A stretch of 64,000 nt of DNA from Mailhella massiliensis (GCF_900155525.1 NZ_LT706952.1:816406-880405), one strand, 5' to 3'; positions 34,004 through 43,367 are shown, numbered from the stretch's first letter. The notes: a model not told the origin generated them from the letters alone. Numbers and translations: made by a program.

Positions 34004-35323
34004 ATGATCACGCTCAAGGCCCCGGCCTCCAAGTCCGTTTCCCACCGCATGCTCATCGCCGCCTCTCTGGCGCAGGGCCGCTCCCTGGTGCATCACGCCC
34101 TTTCCAGCGCCGACCTTGAGCGCACCCGCGAAATACTCCATGCCGCAGGAGCTGTGCTGGAAGATCTGGGCGGCGGAAGCTGGAACGTGCAGGGCATGGA
34201 ACACGGCCCTGCGGGCGGAAGCTCCGCTTCCGTAAGCTGCTATGTGGGGGAATCGGGCACCACCTGCCGCCTGCTCACCGCCGTTCTGGCCGCAGGGCGC
34301 GGAAAATTCCGCATTCACGGCGTGGAAAGAATGCATGAGCGGCCCATCGGCGCACTGGCAGACGCTCTTTCCGCCCTCGGCGCACATATCGAATTTGAAC
34401 GGAAGGAAGGGTATCCCCCGCTTCTTCTCTCCACCGAAGGGCTTTGCGGGGGAGATGTGAGCATGAGCGTCGACGAATCCAGCCAGTTCCTTTCCGGGCT
34501 GCTGCTCGCCGCTCCCTTCTGCCGCGAAACGCTCCGTGTGTCGCTCAGCGGTTCCAAGGTGGTATCCTGGCCCTATGTGGGGCTGACGCTGCAGGTGCTG
34601 GAGGACTTCGGCATTTCCTTCATGGTGGAGGAAAAAGAGGGGGAAGACTGGCATGAGACGCCGTGGAAGAGCGTGAAACATGCCCGGCCCGGGAAGCTCC
34701 GCATCAGCGTGCGCCCCGGCGCGTACCAAAGCGGCGAATACCGCGTGGAAGGTGACTGGTCCGGCGCATCCTACCTGCTCGCAGCCGGAGCCGTGGGCAG
34801 AGAAAGCGTGCTCGTCACCAATCTCCGCCCCGATTCCCTGCAGGGCGACCGCGTCATTCTGGATATTCTGCGCGCCATGGGCGCGGATATCACCGTACGG
34901 GACGACGGCATTCTGGTCAGCCCCGCGCCCCTGCACGGCATCACCGTGGACATGGGCGACTGCCCCGACCTCGTGCCCACCGTGGCCATGGTCGCGGCCT
35001 TCGCCTCGGGAAAAACGCGCATGGAAAACATCGCCCACCTCAGAATCAAGGAATGCGACCGCATTTCCGCCTGCGCCTCGGAGCTGGCCCGCGCGAAGGT
35101 GCGCTGCGAGGAAGAGGAAGGCGCGCTCACCGTGCACGGCCTCGGGCCGGATGTGCCCTCCATCCCGGAAGGCACGGTATTCTGCACCTACAACGACCAC
35201 CGCATCGCCATGGCCTGTTCCCTGCTCGGACTCGGCCGGGGGCAGCGCGTGGCGGTGGACGACCCCGCCGTGGTCCGCAAATCCTTCCCCGAATTCTGGA
35301 ACGTGTGGAGCGCCCTTTCATGA
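34004..35323 (+). CDS. aroA: 3-phosphoshikimate 1-carboxyvinyltransferase (EPSP synthase)
   Basis: A 439-residue EPSP synthase. PASKSVSHRMLIAASLA is the N-terminal shikimate-phosphate loop; GESGTTCRLL replaces the more usual GNAGT-R loop; HLRIKECDRI and YNDHRIAMA are the late PEP-site motifs. It adds PEP to shikimate-3-phosphate. The stop overlaps the tyrA start (ATGA). Confidence 0.95.
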   Translation: MITLKAPASKSVSHRMLIAASLAQGRSLVHHALSSADLERTREILHAAGAVLEDLGGGSWNVQGMEHGPAGGSSASVSCYVGESGTTCRLLTAVLAAGRGKFRIHGVERMHERPIGALADALSALGAHIEFERKEGYPPLLLSTEGLCGGDVSMSVDESSQFLSGLLLAAPFCRETLRVSLSGSKVVSWPYVGLTLQVLEDFGISFMVEEKEGEDWHETPWKSVKHARPGKLRISVRPGAYQSGEYRVEGDWSGASYLLAAGAVGRESVLVTNLRPDSLQGDRVILDILRAMGADITVRDDGILVSPAPLHGITVDMGDCPDLVPTVAMVAAFASGKTRMENIAHLRIKECDRISACASELARAKVRCEEEEGALTVHGLGPDVPSIPEGTVFCTYNDHRIAMACSLLGLGRGQRVAVDDPAVVRKSFPEFWNVWSALS

Positions 35324-36156
35324 GCGAACGCATCGTCATCGCAGGCTGCCGCGGCCGCATGGGGGCCATGCTCATGGAAAGGCTCGGGCAGAGTCCGGCC
35401 TTTTCTCCCGTGGGGCTGGATCTTCCCTATGAGCCTGCGGCCATGGAGGAAGCCTGCCGGGGAGCGCGCGCCGTCATTTTGTGCATCCCCGCCTCGGCCA
35501 TTGCCGGAACCATAGAAAAGCTCCTGCCCTTCATGGAGCCTTCCACCATTCTTTCCGACATCACCTCGGTGAAGGAACTGCCCATGCGGCACATGGAACG
35601 GCTGTGGGACGGCCCCGTGGTGGGCACGCACCCGCTTTTCGGCCCCGTGCCCGCGCCGGATCTGGAACTGCGCGTGACCATAGTGCCGGGCAGGAACTCC
35701 TCGGAAGAGGACGTCGCCTTCATGGAACAGGTGTTCCGCAGCTTTTCCTGCGTCACCTTCCGTGCCACGGCGGAAGAGCACGACATGGCGGAAGCCAGGA
35801 TACAGGGCATGAATTTCATTACAAGCGCGGTGTACTTCGCCATGACGGCGGAAGACCCCGCGCTTCTTCCGTATATTACCCCCTCCTTTCTGCGCCGCAT
35901 GAATTCCACGGAAAAGCAGCTCATGGAAGACGGCGCGCTTTTCACCTGGCTTTTTGAGGCCAACCCGCACAGTCAGGCCATGGTGCGCCAGTACCGCAAC
36001 CTGCTTTCCCTTGCCGCCGCGGGCGACGTGGATCTCATCCTGCACAAGGCCCAGTGGTGGTGGAAGGAAGGAGAGGAAAAAAGAAAAATACACGAGGAAG
36101 CCCGCAAGGTGGCCCTCCAGTCGGCCCGGGCAGGGCTGAAAAAAGGAAAGAAGTGA
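35320..36156 (+). CDS. tyrA: Prephenate dehydrogenase
   Basis: A 278-residue monofunctional TyrA. N-terminal IVIAGCRGRMGAMLME is the NAD-binding loop; LSDITSVKELP, VGTHPLFGP and MNFITSAVYFA are family motifs with the catalytic histidine. No chorismate mutase domain is attached. It converts prephenate to hydroxyphenylpyruvate for tyrosine. Overlaps neighbours at both ends. Confidence 0.92.
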   Translation: MSERIVIAGCRGRMGAMLMERLGQSPAFSPVGLDLPYEPAAMEEACRGARAVILCIPASAIAGTIEKLLPFMEPSTILSDITSVKELPMRHMERLWDGPVVGTHPLFGPVPAPDLELRVTIVPGRNSSEEDVAFMEQVFRSFSCVTFRATAEEHDMAEARIQGMNFITSAVYFAMTAEDPALLPYITPSFLRRMNSTEKQLMEDGALFTWLFEANPHSQAMVRQYRNLLSLAAAGDVDLILHKAQWWWKEGEEKRKIHEEARKVALQSARAGLKKGKK

Positions 36157-37214
36157 TGCGATACAGTCTGTTCGGCGAATCCCACGGCCCGGCCATAGGC
36201 ATTGTTCTGCAGGGCGTTCCCTCCGGGCTTGAGCTCGACATGGACTTCATCGGCGCGGAAATGGCGCGCCGCGCTCCGGGAAAATCGCCCCTCGCCACGG
36301 CCCGCAGCGAAAAGGACGCCGTACGCATCATAAGCGGCGTGTTCGAGGGCAGAACCTGCGGCACCCCCCTGTGCGGCATCATTGAAAATACCGATACCCG
36401 CTCGCGCGACTACGCCGCCACGCGGTATCTGGCAAGGCCCGGTCATGCGGACTTCACCGCCCATCTGCGCTATCAGGGTTTCGAGGATTACCGGGGCGGG
36501 GGGCACTTTTCCGGCCGCCTCACGGCTCCGCTCGTCTTTGCCGGGGCCGTGGCCAAGCTGCTGCTCAGGCAGAAGGGCGTGGAAGTTCTCGCCCGCATAA
36601 AAGAAACGGCGGGAGTGGCGGATATTCCCCTCGACCTTGCACGGCCCGATGTGGAGGCCCTTCGTGCGGCTGGCCGGAAAGCCTTTGCCGTTGTGGACGA
36701 TACGCGCGGCGAAGCCATGCAGAAGGCCATTCTCGAAGCGCGAGCCGAGGGCGATTCCGTAGGCGGCGTCATCGAATGCTTTGCCCTGAACCTGCCTGCA
36801 GGACGGGGCGGGCCCGATTTCGACGACAATATCGAAACCGCCATAGCGCGCCACGTCTTCGCCGTGCCTGCCGTCAAGGGACTGGCCTTCGGCTCCGGCT
36901 TCGGCTTTGCCTCCATGCGCGGCAGCGAAGCCAACGACGCCTTCCTGCCCGGAGAGGGCATACATACGCGCACCAACCATAACGGCGGCATCAACGGCGG
37001 CATTTCCAACGGCATGCCCGTGGTCTTCAGCGTGATCATCAAACCCACGCCCTCCATCGGAAAGGAACAGGACACCGTGAACATGAGCACCGGCGAGGCG
37101 GCCAGGCTCGTCATAACCGGCAGACACGATCCGTGCATACTCCCCCGGGCCGTGCCCGTCATCGAGGCGGCCTGCGCGCTGGCCCTTTCGGAAGTCATGG
37201 GAGAAAAGGCATGA
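36156..37214 (+). CDS. aroC: Chorismate synthase
   Basis: A 352-residue FMN-dependent enzyme. The start YSLFGESHGPAIG, the middle RPGHADFTAHLRY and GGGHFSGRLTAP, and the late NHNGGINGGISNG match AroC. It forms chorismate from EPSP. The start overlaps the tyrA stop (TGATG). Confidence 0.96.
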   Translation: MRYSLFGESHGPAIGIVLQGVPSGLELDMDFIGAEMARRAPGKSPLATARSEKDAVRIISGVFEGRTCGTPLCGIIENTDTRSRDYAATRYLARPGHADFTAHLRYQGFEDYRGGGHFSGRLTAPLVFAGAVAKLLLRQKGVEVLARIKETAGVADIPLDLARPDVEALRAAGRKAFAVVDDTRGEAMQKAILEARAEGDSVGGVIECFALNLPAGRGGPDFDDNIETAIARHVFAVPAVKGLAFGSGFGFASMRGSEANDAFLPGEGIHTRTNHNGGINGGISNGMPVVFSVIIKPTPSIGKEQDTVNMSTGEAARLVITGRHDPCILPRAVPVIEAACALALSEVMGEKA

Positions 37215-37735
37215 AGAATCTCGTGCTCATCGGCCTTTCCGGCTGCGGCAAAAGCACCTTCGGCAGAAGGCTTTCCCGCAGACTGCACATGCCGCTCTTC
37301 GATACCGACGTCATGATCGAGAAAAAGACCGGCCGCATCATCGCCGATATCTTTGCAGAAGACGGCGAAGCCGCCTTCCGCGACATGGAATCGGCCTGCG
37401 CCAGGGAAGCCGCAGCCATGGAAGGCGTCATCATCTCCACAGGCGGAGGCATGATACTGCGCGAAAAAAACATGGAAGAACTTTCCCGCAACGGGCTTGT
37501 CGTGTTCATCGACCGCCACCCCTCGCATATCCTGCGCTCCACCACTCTGGGCGACCGGCCCCTCGTGCAGAACGACAGAGACCGGCTTTTCCGCCTCTAC
37601 GCGGAACGCATCGCCCTGTACCGCCGTTATGCCCACATCACCGTTCCCAACCACGGCGGCCCGAGAACCCTCAAACGGCGCATTCTTCAGATACTGCGCC
37701 GCTTCCGGCACGAAACAAAGACAGAACTGTCCTGA
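37211..37735 (+). CDS. aroK: Shikimate kinase
   Basis: A 174-residue P-loop kinase. LIGLSGCGKSTFGRRLS is the Walker A region; FDTDVMIEKKTGR binds shikimate; ISTGGGMILR is the conserved GGG motif; GDRPL is in the lid. It overlaps aroC by ATGA. Confidence 0.95.
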   Translation: MKNLVLIGLSGCGKSTFGRRLSRRLHMPLFDTDVMIEKKTGRIIADIFAEDGEAAFRDMESACAREAAAMEGVIISTGGGMILREKNMEELSRNGLVVFIDRHPSHILRSTTLGDRPLVQNDRDRLFRLYAERIALYRRYAHITVPNHGGPRTLKRRILQILRRFRHETKTELS

Positions 37736-37794
37736 CCTGCCCTTCCGCCGGGAACGTTTTCCCTGCGCCTTACTTCATGACATGCGGAGCCGCC

Positions 37795-38661
37795 ATGAAC
37801 AGCATTCTGACAGGAAAAAAACTCGCCGTCATCGGCGACCCCATAGAACACAGTCTCTCCCCCGTCATTCAGCAGGCCATGCTCGATGCTCTGGGCATAG
37901 CCTGCACCTATGAACGCATCCTCGTCAGCGCCGGAAGCGTCTCGGCCTGGCTTCCCGTCGCGCCCGACCTGAACCTTGCGGGGTTCAACGCCACCATGCC
38001 GCACAAGACCGACCTCGTACCGCTCATGGATACCCTTTCCGACGATGCGCGCATGTACCGTTCCGTCAATACCGTGGTCATACGCGAAGGGCGCTTCCAC
38101 GGTTACAATACCGACGGCGAAGGTTTTCTGCGCTCGCTTCTTGAGGAAGACATTCACGTCCGGGACATGCGCGTGGTGGTCTACGGCGCAGGTGGAGCGG
38201 CCCGCTCCGTGGTGCTCAAACTCGCTGCGGAAGGAGCGGAAAGCGTGACCGTGTGCTGCCGCACGCCGCAGAAAGCCGCGGAACTTGCCGCAGCCTCCCC
38301 GCGCATACGACTGTGCCGCATGACGGAAAAGGCCTGCGAAGCGGCGCTGGCCGAAGGGGAACTCTTCATCAACTGCACGCCTCTGGGGATGCAGGGCGTG
38401 CAGGCGCAGTTTGAAGACTTTTCCTTCCTCGACATGCTGCCCCCCTCCGCCCCCGTATGCGACCTTATCTACCGGCCTCTGAAAACCCGTCTTCTGGAAG
38501 AAGCGGAAAAACGCGGCCATGCTGCGATGAACGGACTCGGCATGCTCATCCATCAGGCCATACTGGCGCTGGAGCACTTCTCCTCCCTGTCTCTGGATGC
38601 TCCGCTCATGAAGGCCGCGGTCATGAAGCGCCTGATTCCCGTGCTGAAGGCCTCGGCCTGA
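37795..38661 (+). CDS. aroE: Shikimate 5-dehydrogenase
   Basis: A 288-residue protein. AVIGDPIEHSLSPVIQQA binds shikimate; NATMPHKTDLV holds the catalytic lysine; VYGAGGAARSVVLKL is the NADP loop; INCTPLGMQGV and MNGLGMLIHQA are late motifs. Start at the second ATG, which has CGGAG at five bases; an ATG six codons earlier lacks it. Last gene of the operon, followed by a terminator. The dehydroquinate dehydratase gene is not in this operon. Confidence 0.94.
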   Translation: MNSILTGKKLAVIGDPIEHSLSPVIQQAMLDALGIACTYERILVSAGSVSAWLPVAPDLNLAGFNATMPHKTDLVPLMDTLSDDARMYRSVNTVVIREGRFHGYNTDGEGFLRSLLEEDIHVRDMRVVVYGAGGAARSVVLKLAAEGAESVTVCCRTPQKAAELAAASPRIRLCRMTEKACEAALAEGELFINCTPLGMQGVQAQFEDFSFLDMLPPSAPVCDLIYRPLKTRLLEEAEKRGHAAMNGLGMLIHQAILALEHFSSLSLDAPLMKAAVMKRLIPVLKASA

Positions 38662-38796
38662 CGTTCCGGCAGAAATTACGGAAGCTTTTCCGGGCAAGGC
38701 CCTGCCTTCCCGAAAAAACAGACCGACCGGCTTTCGCCGCCGGACAGGCCTTTCCCAGCGCTGCAGCACGGCGGCTTTTCCTGCGGATACCAAAAA

Positions 38797-38834
38797 GAAA
38801 AGGCTCTTCATGTGCTGACACGAAGAGCCTTTTT
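38797..38834. terminator. Bidirectional terminator between aroE and the flavodoxin gene
   Basis: AAAAGGCTCTTC (38798-38809) and GAAGAGCCTTTT (38822-38833) form a perfect 12-bp stem with a 12-nt loop. Confidence 0.9.
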
Positions 38835-38918
38835 CAATTTTTTAAGGCGAGATGAAAGCCCGTCCACGGGAGGGCCGCCTTTCCTGTGCGGTGAGTCTCT
38901 CTGCGGGCGGTATCCGGG

Positions 38919-39368
38919 TTACCCCTGCAAATCGGCGATGATACGGCTGCCCCAGGCTTCCACGTCGTCCCTGCTGCCTGAGCAGTCGCCTTCCACCTTG
39001 AGACCTTCTTCCATCATCACGGCGCCGAGAGAGGAAAGCCTGTCCTCCATCACGTCCACCGCGCCGCAGAAATGTTCAAAGCTGCTGTCGCCGCTGGCAA
39101 AGCAGGCGAACTTCTTTCCCTTCGCACCGATGGAATCGAATTCTTCAAAAAGGGTGTTGAAGTCATCCTGCAGTTCCACTTCATCGGTTCCCCAGGCGGA
39201 GCAGCCGAAAAGAACGGCATCATAGCCGTCGCACAGGCCTTCGGCCGTGACATCGGCGGCGTTCTTCACCACTACTTCATGACCGGCCGCGCCGATCTGT
39301 TCGCCGAGAGCTTCCGCAATACCCGCGGTATTGCCGGTGGTAGAACCATACACGATGAGAACCTTCAT
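38919..39368 (-). CDS. Flavodoxin
   Basis: A 149-residue FMN protein very close to Desulfovibrio flavodoxins. The FMN phosphate loop is GSTTGNTAGIAEAL; FGCSAWGTDEVELQDDF and FASGDSSFEHFCGAVD carry the FMN-stacking aromatic residues (W and the position usually Tyr replaced by a Phe-containing loop). It shuttles low-potential electrons in place of ferredoxin. ATG follows GGAG. A structured leader lies just upstream. Confidence 0.95.
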   Translation of the reverse strand: MKVLIVYGSTTGNTAGIAEALGEQIGAAGHEVVVKNAADVTAEGLCDGYDAVLFGCSAWGTDEVELQDDFNTLFEEFDSIGAKGKKFACFASGDSSFEHFCGAVDVMEDRLSSLGAVMMEEGLKVEGDCSGSRDDVEAWGSRIIADLQG

Positions 39369-39381
39369 AGTTTTTCTCCAT

Positions 39382-39464
39382 AAAAAGCCCCCGGAGAAAA
39401 AGGCCATAGGGCAGATGTCCGCAACGGCCCCATGCCGTGCGGAACGGCCTCCCCTTCCGGGGGC
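39382..39464 (-). promoter_or_regulatory. Structured leader / candidate attenuator upstream of flavodoxin
   Basis: GCCCCCGGA (39387-39395) pairs with TCCGGGGGC (39456-39464) as an outer stem. Inside, on the minus strand, GCCGT/ACGGC and ATGGGGC/GCCCTAT (one wobble) can form two more helices, giving a three-way junction. Five T follow (39382-39386), then the flavodoxin ribosome binding site. No minus-strand gene lies close upstream, so it reads as a leader rather than the end of another operon. It does not match any riboswitch consensus I know. Confidence 0.5.
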
Positions 39465-39540
39465 ATAGAACGGGTCCGCATGTTTTTTTTGCACGGCGGA
39501 GATATGCCGTCTGTCTCCGCCGTGCACGACCAGGAGTACT

Positions 39541-40104
39541 CACCCCGCCCATGCGGGGTGGATGCAGGACAGAAAATCGGCCGGACCTCTGCTGTGAGTC
39601 AGAAGCCCGGCAGGGGGGGGGAGGAGACTGAAACCTTCAAGGTTCCAGAGCAAATTTTTGCCGGAATGCCAATGGCGGGCATACCGGCAATGCGGAGGAG
39701 AAAACCTTGCGGAAACACCTGTTTTTTCCGCAAGGCTATGGCGAATATGAAGATGGACCAGCATGTCCATGCTCCTGCCGCAGGGCGGAGAAATTCTGCC
39801 GGAGCATCCAGACACATGCTCCGGCCCGGGCATTGCAATACACAACGCCCCTGTATGGAGGCATGAAGCGCTCGGATCGCTTCACGCTGTTATGGGCATG
39901 AATACGGTGCTTTTTTCGGGCCGTTCCCCACCATGGGGAACGGCCCTCGCCGCACCAGGAGACTGAGGCTGGCACCTCAGCACGGAATACGACCCGGTCG
40001 CATTCCAATATCGTGCGAAACCGTGCGGTTCCGCGGAAATTTTGCCGTCTGACGCCTCCGGCAAAACGCCGGGTCAAGCCATCGTCAGACGGCTTGGGGG
40101 GGGG
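39541..40104. other. Hairpin-dense non-coding region, candidate structured RNA
   Basis: No credible gene, but at least ten strong inverted repeats in series. Stems lie at 39541-48/39553-60; 39660-70/39678-88; 39705-15/39725-35 (11 bp); 39799-807/39816-24 (9 bp); 39864-70/39878-84; 39918-30/39934-46 (13 bp, perfect, inside GGTGC/GCACC 39906-10/39952-56); 39963-68/39975-80; 39984-88/40002-06; and 40044-54/40083-93 (11 bp) enclosing 40058-62/40068-72. Two nine-G tracts (39613-39621, 40096-40104) and a repeated GGAGACTGA (39624 and 39958) suggest two related modules. Transcribed strand unknown. Confidence 0.5.
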
Positions 40105-40721
40105 AGGTCAATACCCCTGTCCTGAATCAGCCGTTGCGAACCCTGTTCCCTTGTCAAAGATCAACGCGCGTTTCGCGCAGGCGGAAGCGCCGCCCTTCCG
40201 CTTCTTCCGATGCTGCCGGAAAGAAGCCTTCCCGCGGGATGCCTTCGCCTTCCGGCTTCTGCATCCCCCGTTGAAAAGAACACTAATGAAAACGAATTTC
40301 AATGTCAACTTAAATCTCAAAAAATATCTCCTTTCCGGAAAAATTTTTCCATTTTTGTTATAACTATTGAAATTATTTATATTATTTGGTTTTCCATTCC
40401 GCTTTCCGCCAGGAGGCCGTATCTGCTCCGCCCCTTCGGCCCTCTCCGCCCGCAGCCCGGCCCTCCGGCGGCAGGAACACAGCCCTTTCCCAGCCCCAAA
40501 AGCGGGCGGCAAAAATGCTTCCATGCTCCGCGCAGACCGGAGGAGAAACCGTGCCCCATGCCTTCTCCGTTTGCCCTTTCCCTCCCACGTCTCTTCTGAA
40601 CCGGCACGACAGACAACCATGCCCCGACAGAACAACGCCCGACCACCCGTATCGGCTAGTACCGCACAGACGGGGTCGATGATCCCGAACGGAACGCGGC
40701 GCTTTTCCGTCTGCCGCGGGC
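40105..40721. other. Intergenic stretch with AT-rich core
   Basis: No supported gene. About 40276-40400 is AT-rich. A palindrome-like TGAAAACGAATTTCA near 40287 loosely resembles a Fur/PerR-type box, but no plus-strand gene follows. Open frames reading into 40750 and beyond are antisense to the AlaX-like gene. Confidence 0.4.
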
Positions 40722-40748
40722 AAAAAAAAAACGGCCCTCAAGGGGCCG
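40722..40748 (-). terminator. Terminator of the AlaX-like gene
   Basis: CGGCCC/GGGCCG stem followed on the minus strand by ten T. Confidence 0.85.
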
Positions 40749-40756
40749 CCCCGGCA

Positions 40757-41224
40757 TTATCTGCCGAGCTTGAAACGTATGCGGAGCACACCGCCGTCAT
40801 CCGGCTTCCACTCATGGGATACCCAGACAAAGGTGCCGCATTCCGCCGTATGCGCGACATGTTCGCCTATGCAGGGGCAGGCATCCAGCGCGCCGCCGGG
40901 GGCATCGGGGTCGCCTATGAACACGATGCGCAGCGTATCGCCCGCACTTTCCGGCAGGCGGGAGAGGTTGAAACGCTTCGCGGCTTCCTCGCGGGTCATG
41001 TCTCTGGCCACGACGGGCAGATCGCGGGCGAGAACCTCGTTCACCTCGGCGGTGATGCTCTCCACTTCCTCAGCGGAAAGATCATGCGGGAAGTGAAAAT
41101 CCACCTTGGACTTGTTGGCATTGATGTGCGTGGAAAAACAGCGCGGGCAGCCGTAGCGGCGGATGAGCACGCCGCTCAGGGCATGTTCCGCCGTGTGCAT
41201 TCCGGGATCATATTCCTTGCTCAT
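40757..41224 (-). CDS. AlaX-type trans-acting tRNA editing protein
   Basis: A 155-residue protein resembling the second additional domain of alanyl/threonyl-tRNA synthetases. HTAEH (H10, H14) and CPCIGEH (C118, H122) give the HxxxH plus CxxxH zinc site of AlaX editing enzymes. It should hydrolyse mischarged tRNA-Ala (Ser or Gly). The ATG follows AAGGAATG. It is short compared with many AlaX proteins and lacks the glycine-rich spacer seen in longer types. Transcribed alone. Confidence 0.8.
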   Translation of the reverse strand: MSKEYDPGMHTAEHALSGVLIRRYGCPRCFSTHINANKSKVDFHFPHDLSAEEVESITAEVNEVLARDLPVVARDMTREEAAKRFNLSRLPESAGDTLRIVFIGDPDAPGGALDACPCIGEHVAHTAECGTFVWVSHEWKPDDGGVLRIRFKLGR

Positions 41225-41656
41225 GAATCATTCCTTAATAGTTAAAGGGTACGCTGCGGAACGAAGCTCTTCCCCAAGGAAAGCCGTCGGAAAGGCCCGC
41301 ACGTTCCTGCGCACAGCACCGGAAGCAGACGGCCTTTCCGCTTCGTTGTCCTGTGCTACCGCAAAATCCCAGGAAGGAAAAGTTCTCTCCTCTGCATGTT
41401 CCCGCGGACGGAACGGCACGCCGCACGTCCCGTCCGCATCGCTTTGCTTCTTATAAGAAGCAGCTGTCCCCGTCGCTCAGAAAGCGGCCGCCAAAAAGTT
41501 CAACATTTTTTCCCCGGAAAAGCGCTCTTTTCCGCCGTTTCCGTTCCTTTCTTCCTTCCCTTCCGGGGGTTCCACTTTCCTTTTCCATACCGTGCCCCAC
41601 CGGAAACAAAACACGGCCATATATTATATTATTTAATAATATTCAATAGTTATTAT
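41225..41656. other. Gap between the AlaX-like and porin genes
   Basis: No gene supported. The composition becomes AT-rich towards the porin, as is usual for a strong promoter region. Confidence 0.4.
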
Positions 41657-41685
41657 AAAAAACACCTCCCGGAAGAGGCGTTTTT
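41657..41685. terminator. Terminator-like hairpin upstream of the porin
   Basis: AAAAAC-A-CCTC (41658-41668) and GAGG-C-GTTTTT (41675-41685) stem. No gene immediately precedes it, so it may insulate the porin promoter. Confidence 0.5.
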
Positions 41686-41892
41686 CCCTTGAAAAAAATA
41701 TTTTTTTCTCGGCTAACGGCTTGAAATGATAAAAAAAGAAATAAAAATTTTTGAACCTTTTTTATTTTATTAACATTTTATTCACATTTTTTTATTGATT
41801 AATTCACAACTTAATTCTAAGCTCCGCTCATGGAAAAAGAGGGATTTTCCATAACGGTTTCATTTGACAAAACTTTTCAAAGGAATGAGACA

Positions 41893-43296
41893 ATGAAAAA
41901 GCTTACTACGCTTCTTCTGGCCGCTGGCATGGTGTTTGCCGCGTCCGCTCCGGCTTCCGCCGTGGATGTGAAGGTTGATGGTGACTATAACCTCCAGTTT
42001 ACTCAGGGCCACCGCTTCTGGGATCAGGGTACTCGCGCTGACAAAGGCACCAATGACAAGTTTGACCGTGTTCATCAGCAGGTGAACCTCGGCATGACCT
42101 TCTCCGTCTCTGAAGATCTGTCCGGTTACTTCCAGGTTCGTTCCTATTGGGACTGGGGCCAGAACCAGTACGGTGCGACCGGAGATCTGGGTTACGGCTT
42201 CGCTGGCAACAGAAACAACAACGTCTTCATGCGTCAGGCCTACATCGACTGGGTCATTCCCAGCACCGAAGTGAAGGTTCGCATGGGCCGTCAGAACCTC
42301 GGTCTGCCTGCTCTTGCCGATGGTAAGAACATTGCCATCTGGTCTAAGGATCCCGTCGACGGTATCGCTGTTACCGCTCCCGTGTTCGACTGGATGGACG
42401 TGAACGCTTTCTGGGGCCGCTATGCCCGCAACGCTGAAGCGACGCAGTGGACCAACTACTCCGACTCCATCGATGCCTTCGGTCTTTCTGCCGATATGAC
42501 CTTCGACGGCTTCAAAGTGTCTCCCTTCGTGGCCTACGCTGCTGTTGGCGACGGCATGGATCCTTCCGCTTGGACCAACAACAACGCCCATAACGCCGAT
42601 CTCCCCAACATCGGTGCCGCAGGCAAGAGCAGTATCTACTGGGCCGGTATCACCGGTACCATGACCTACTTCGATCCCTTCACCGTGAAGGCCAGCTTCG
42701 TGTACGGCAATCGTGACTTCACCAGTGACGAAACTGCTGCTCTCGTCGGTCAGCCCAGCCAGCATGGTTACTTCATGGAAGGCAGCGTGGCCTACAAGAC
42801 CGCTTACGGTACTCCTGAACTGCTCGCCTTCTACGGCTCCGGTGACGACAAGGACGTACAGTACGCTTACCAGGAAAGCATTCCTTCCCTCGGTGGCCGC
42901 TTCAAGGGTTCTTATGCTTTCTTCAACGGTTCCGGCCTGCTTGATAACGAAATCGAAAACAACCACAATGGCAACGGCGCTTGGGGCGTCCGCCTCGGTT
43001 GGAAGGGGCTCTCCTTCATCGAAGGCCTTTCTCATGACTTCGCTGTCATCTATGCTCAGGGTACCAACGATTCCGCCAATACTCGCTTTGGTCTGAATCC
43101 CTCCAGATACATGACTACCGACGACTCCATCGTCGAACTCGACTTCGGTACCACCTACGAAATCTACAAGAACCTGACTGCCTACCTCGAAGCCGCCTAT
43201 GTGTTCGAAGATTTCGAAACCGGCGCTGCGAACAACCGCCTCGCGTCCTACAGCGACGCTTGGAAGCTCGCTTTGCTCTTCCAGTACAAGTTCTAA
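41893..43296 (+). CDS. Outer membrane homotrimeric porin
   Basis: A 467-residue outer-membrane beta barrel. The signal peptide ends ASAPASAVDV near residue 22; the N-terminal strand VDGDYNLQFTQGHRFWDQ and the terminal LALLFQYKF (C-terminal Phe, required for barrel assembly) fit the Desulfovibrio porin family. AGGAATGAGACA precedes the ATG. More T-ending codons than its neighbours and the AT-rich upstream region point to high expression. A perfect terminator follows. Confidence 0.93.
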   Translation: MKKLTTLLLAAGMVFAASAPASAVDVKVDGDYNLQFTQGHRFWDQGTRADKGTNDKFDRVHQQVNLGMTFSVSEDLSGYFQVRSYWDWGQNQYGATGDLGYGFAGNRNNNVFMRQAYIDWVIPSTEVKVRMGRQNLGLPALADGKNIAIWSKDPVDGIAVTAPVFDWMDVNAFWGRYARNAEATQWTNYSDSIDAFGLSADMTFDGFKVSPFVAYAAVGDGMDPSAWTNNNAHNADLPNIGAAGKSSIYWAGITGTMTYFDPFTVKASFVYGNRDFTSDETAALVGQPSQHGYFMEGSVAYKTAYGTPELLAFYGSGDDKDVQYAYQESIPSLGGRFKGSYAFFNGSGLLDNEIENNHNGNGAWGVRLGWKGLSFIEGLSHDFAVIYAQGTNDSANTRFGLNPSRYMTTDDSIVELDFGTTYEIYKNLTAYLEAAYVFEDFETGAANNRLASYSDAWKLALLFQYKF

Positions 43297-43337
43297 TCCG
43301 GCGTGGACCTAGTCCGCTCCTGATATGAGCCTCCTTA

Positions 43338-43367
43338 GCGGGAGAGGGAAACCTCTCCCGCCTTTTT
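43338..43367 (+). terminator. Porin terminator
   Basis: GCGGGAGAGG-GAAA-CCTCTCCCGC (43338-43361), 10-bp perfect stem with a GNRA-like loop, then TTTTT. Confidence 0.92.

Noticed and set aside
40284..40305. Fur/PerR-like palindrome
   Set aside because: Match is loose and no gene follows in the right direction.
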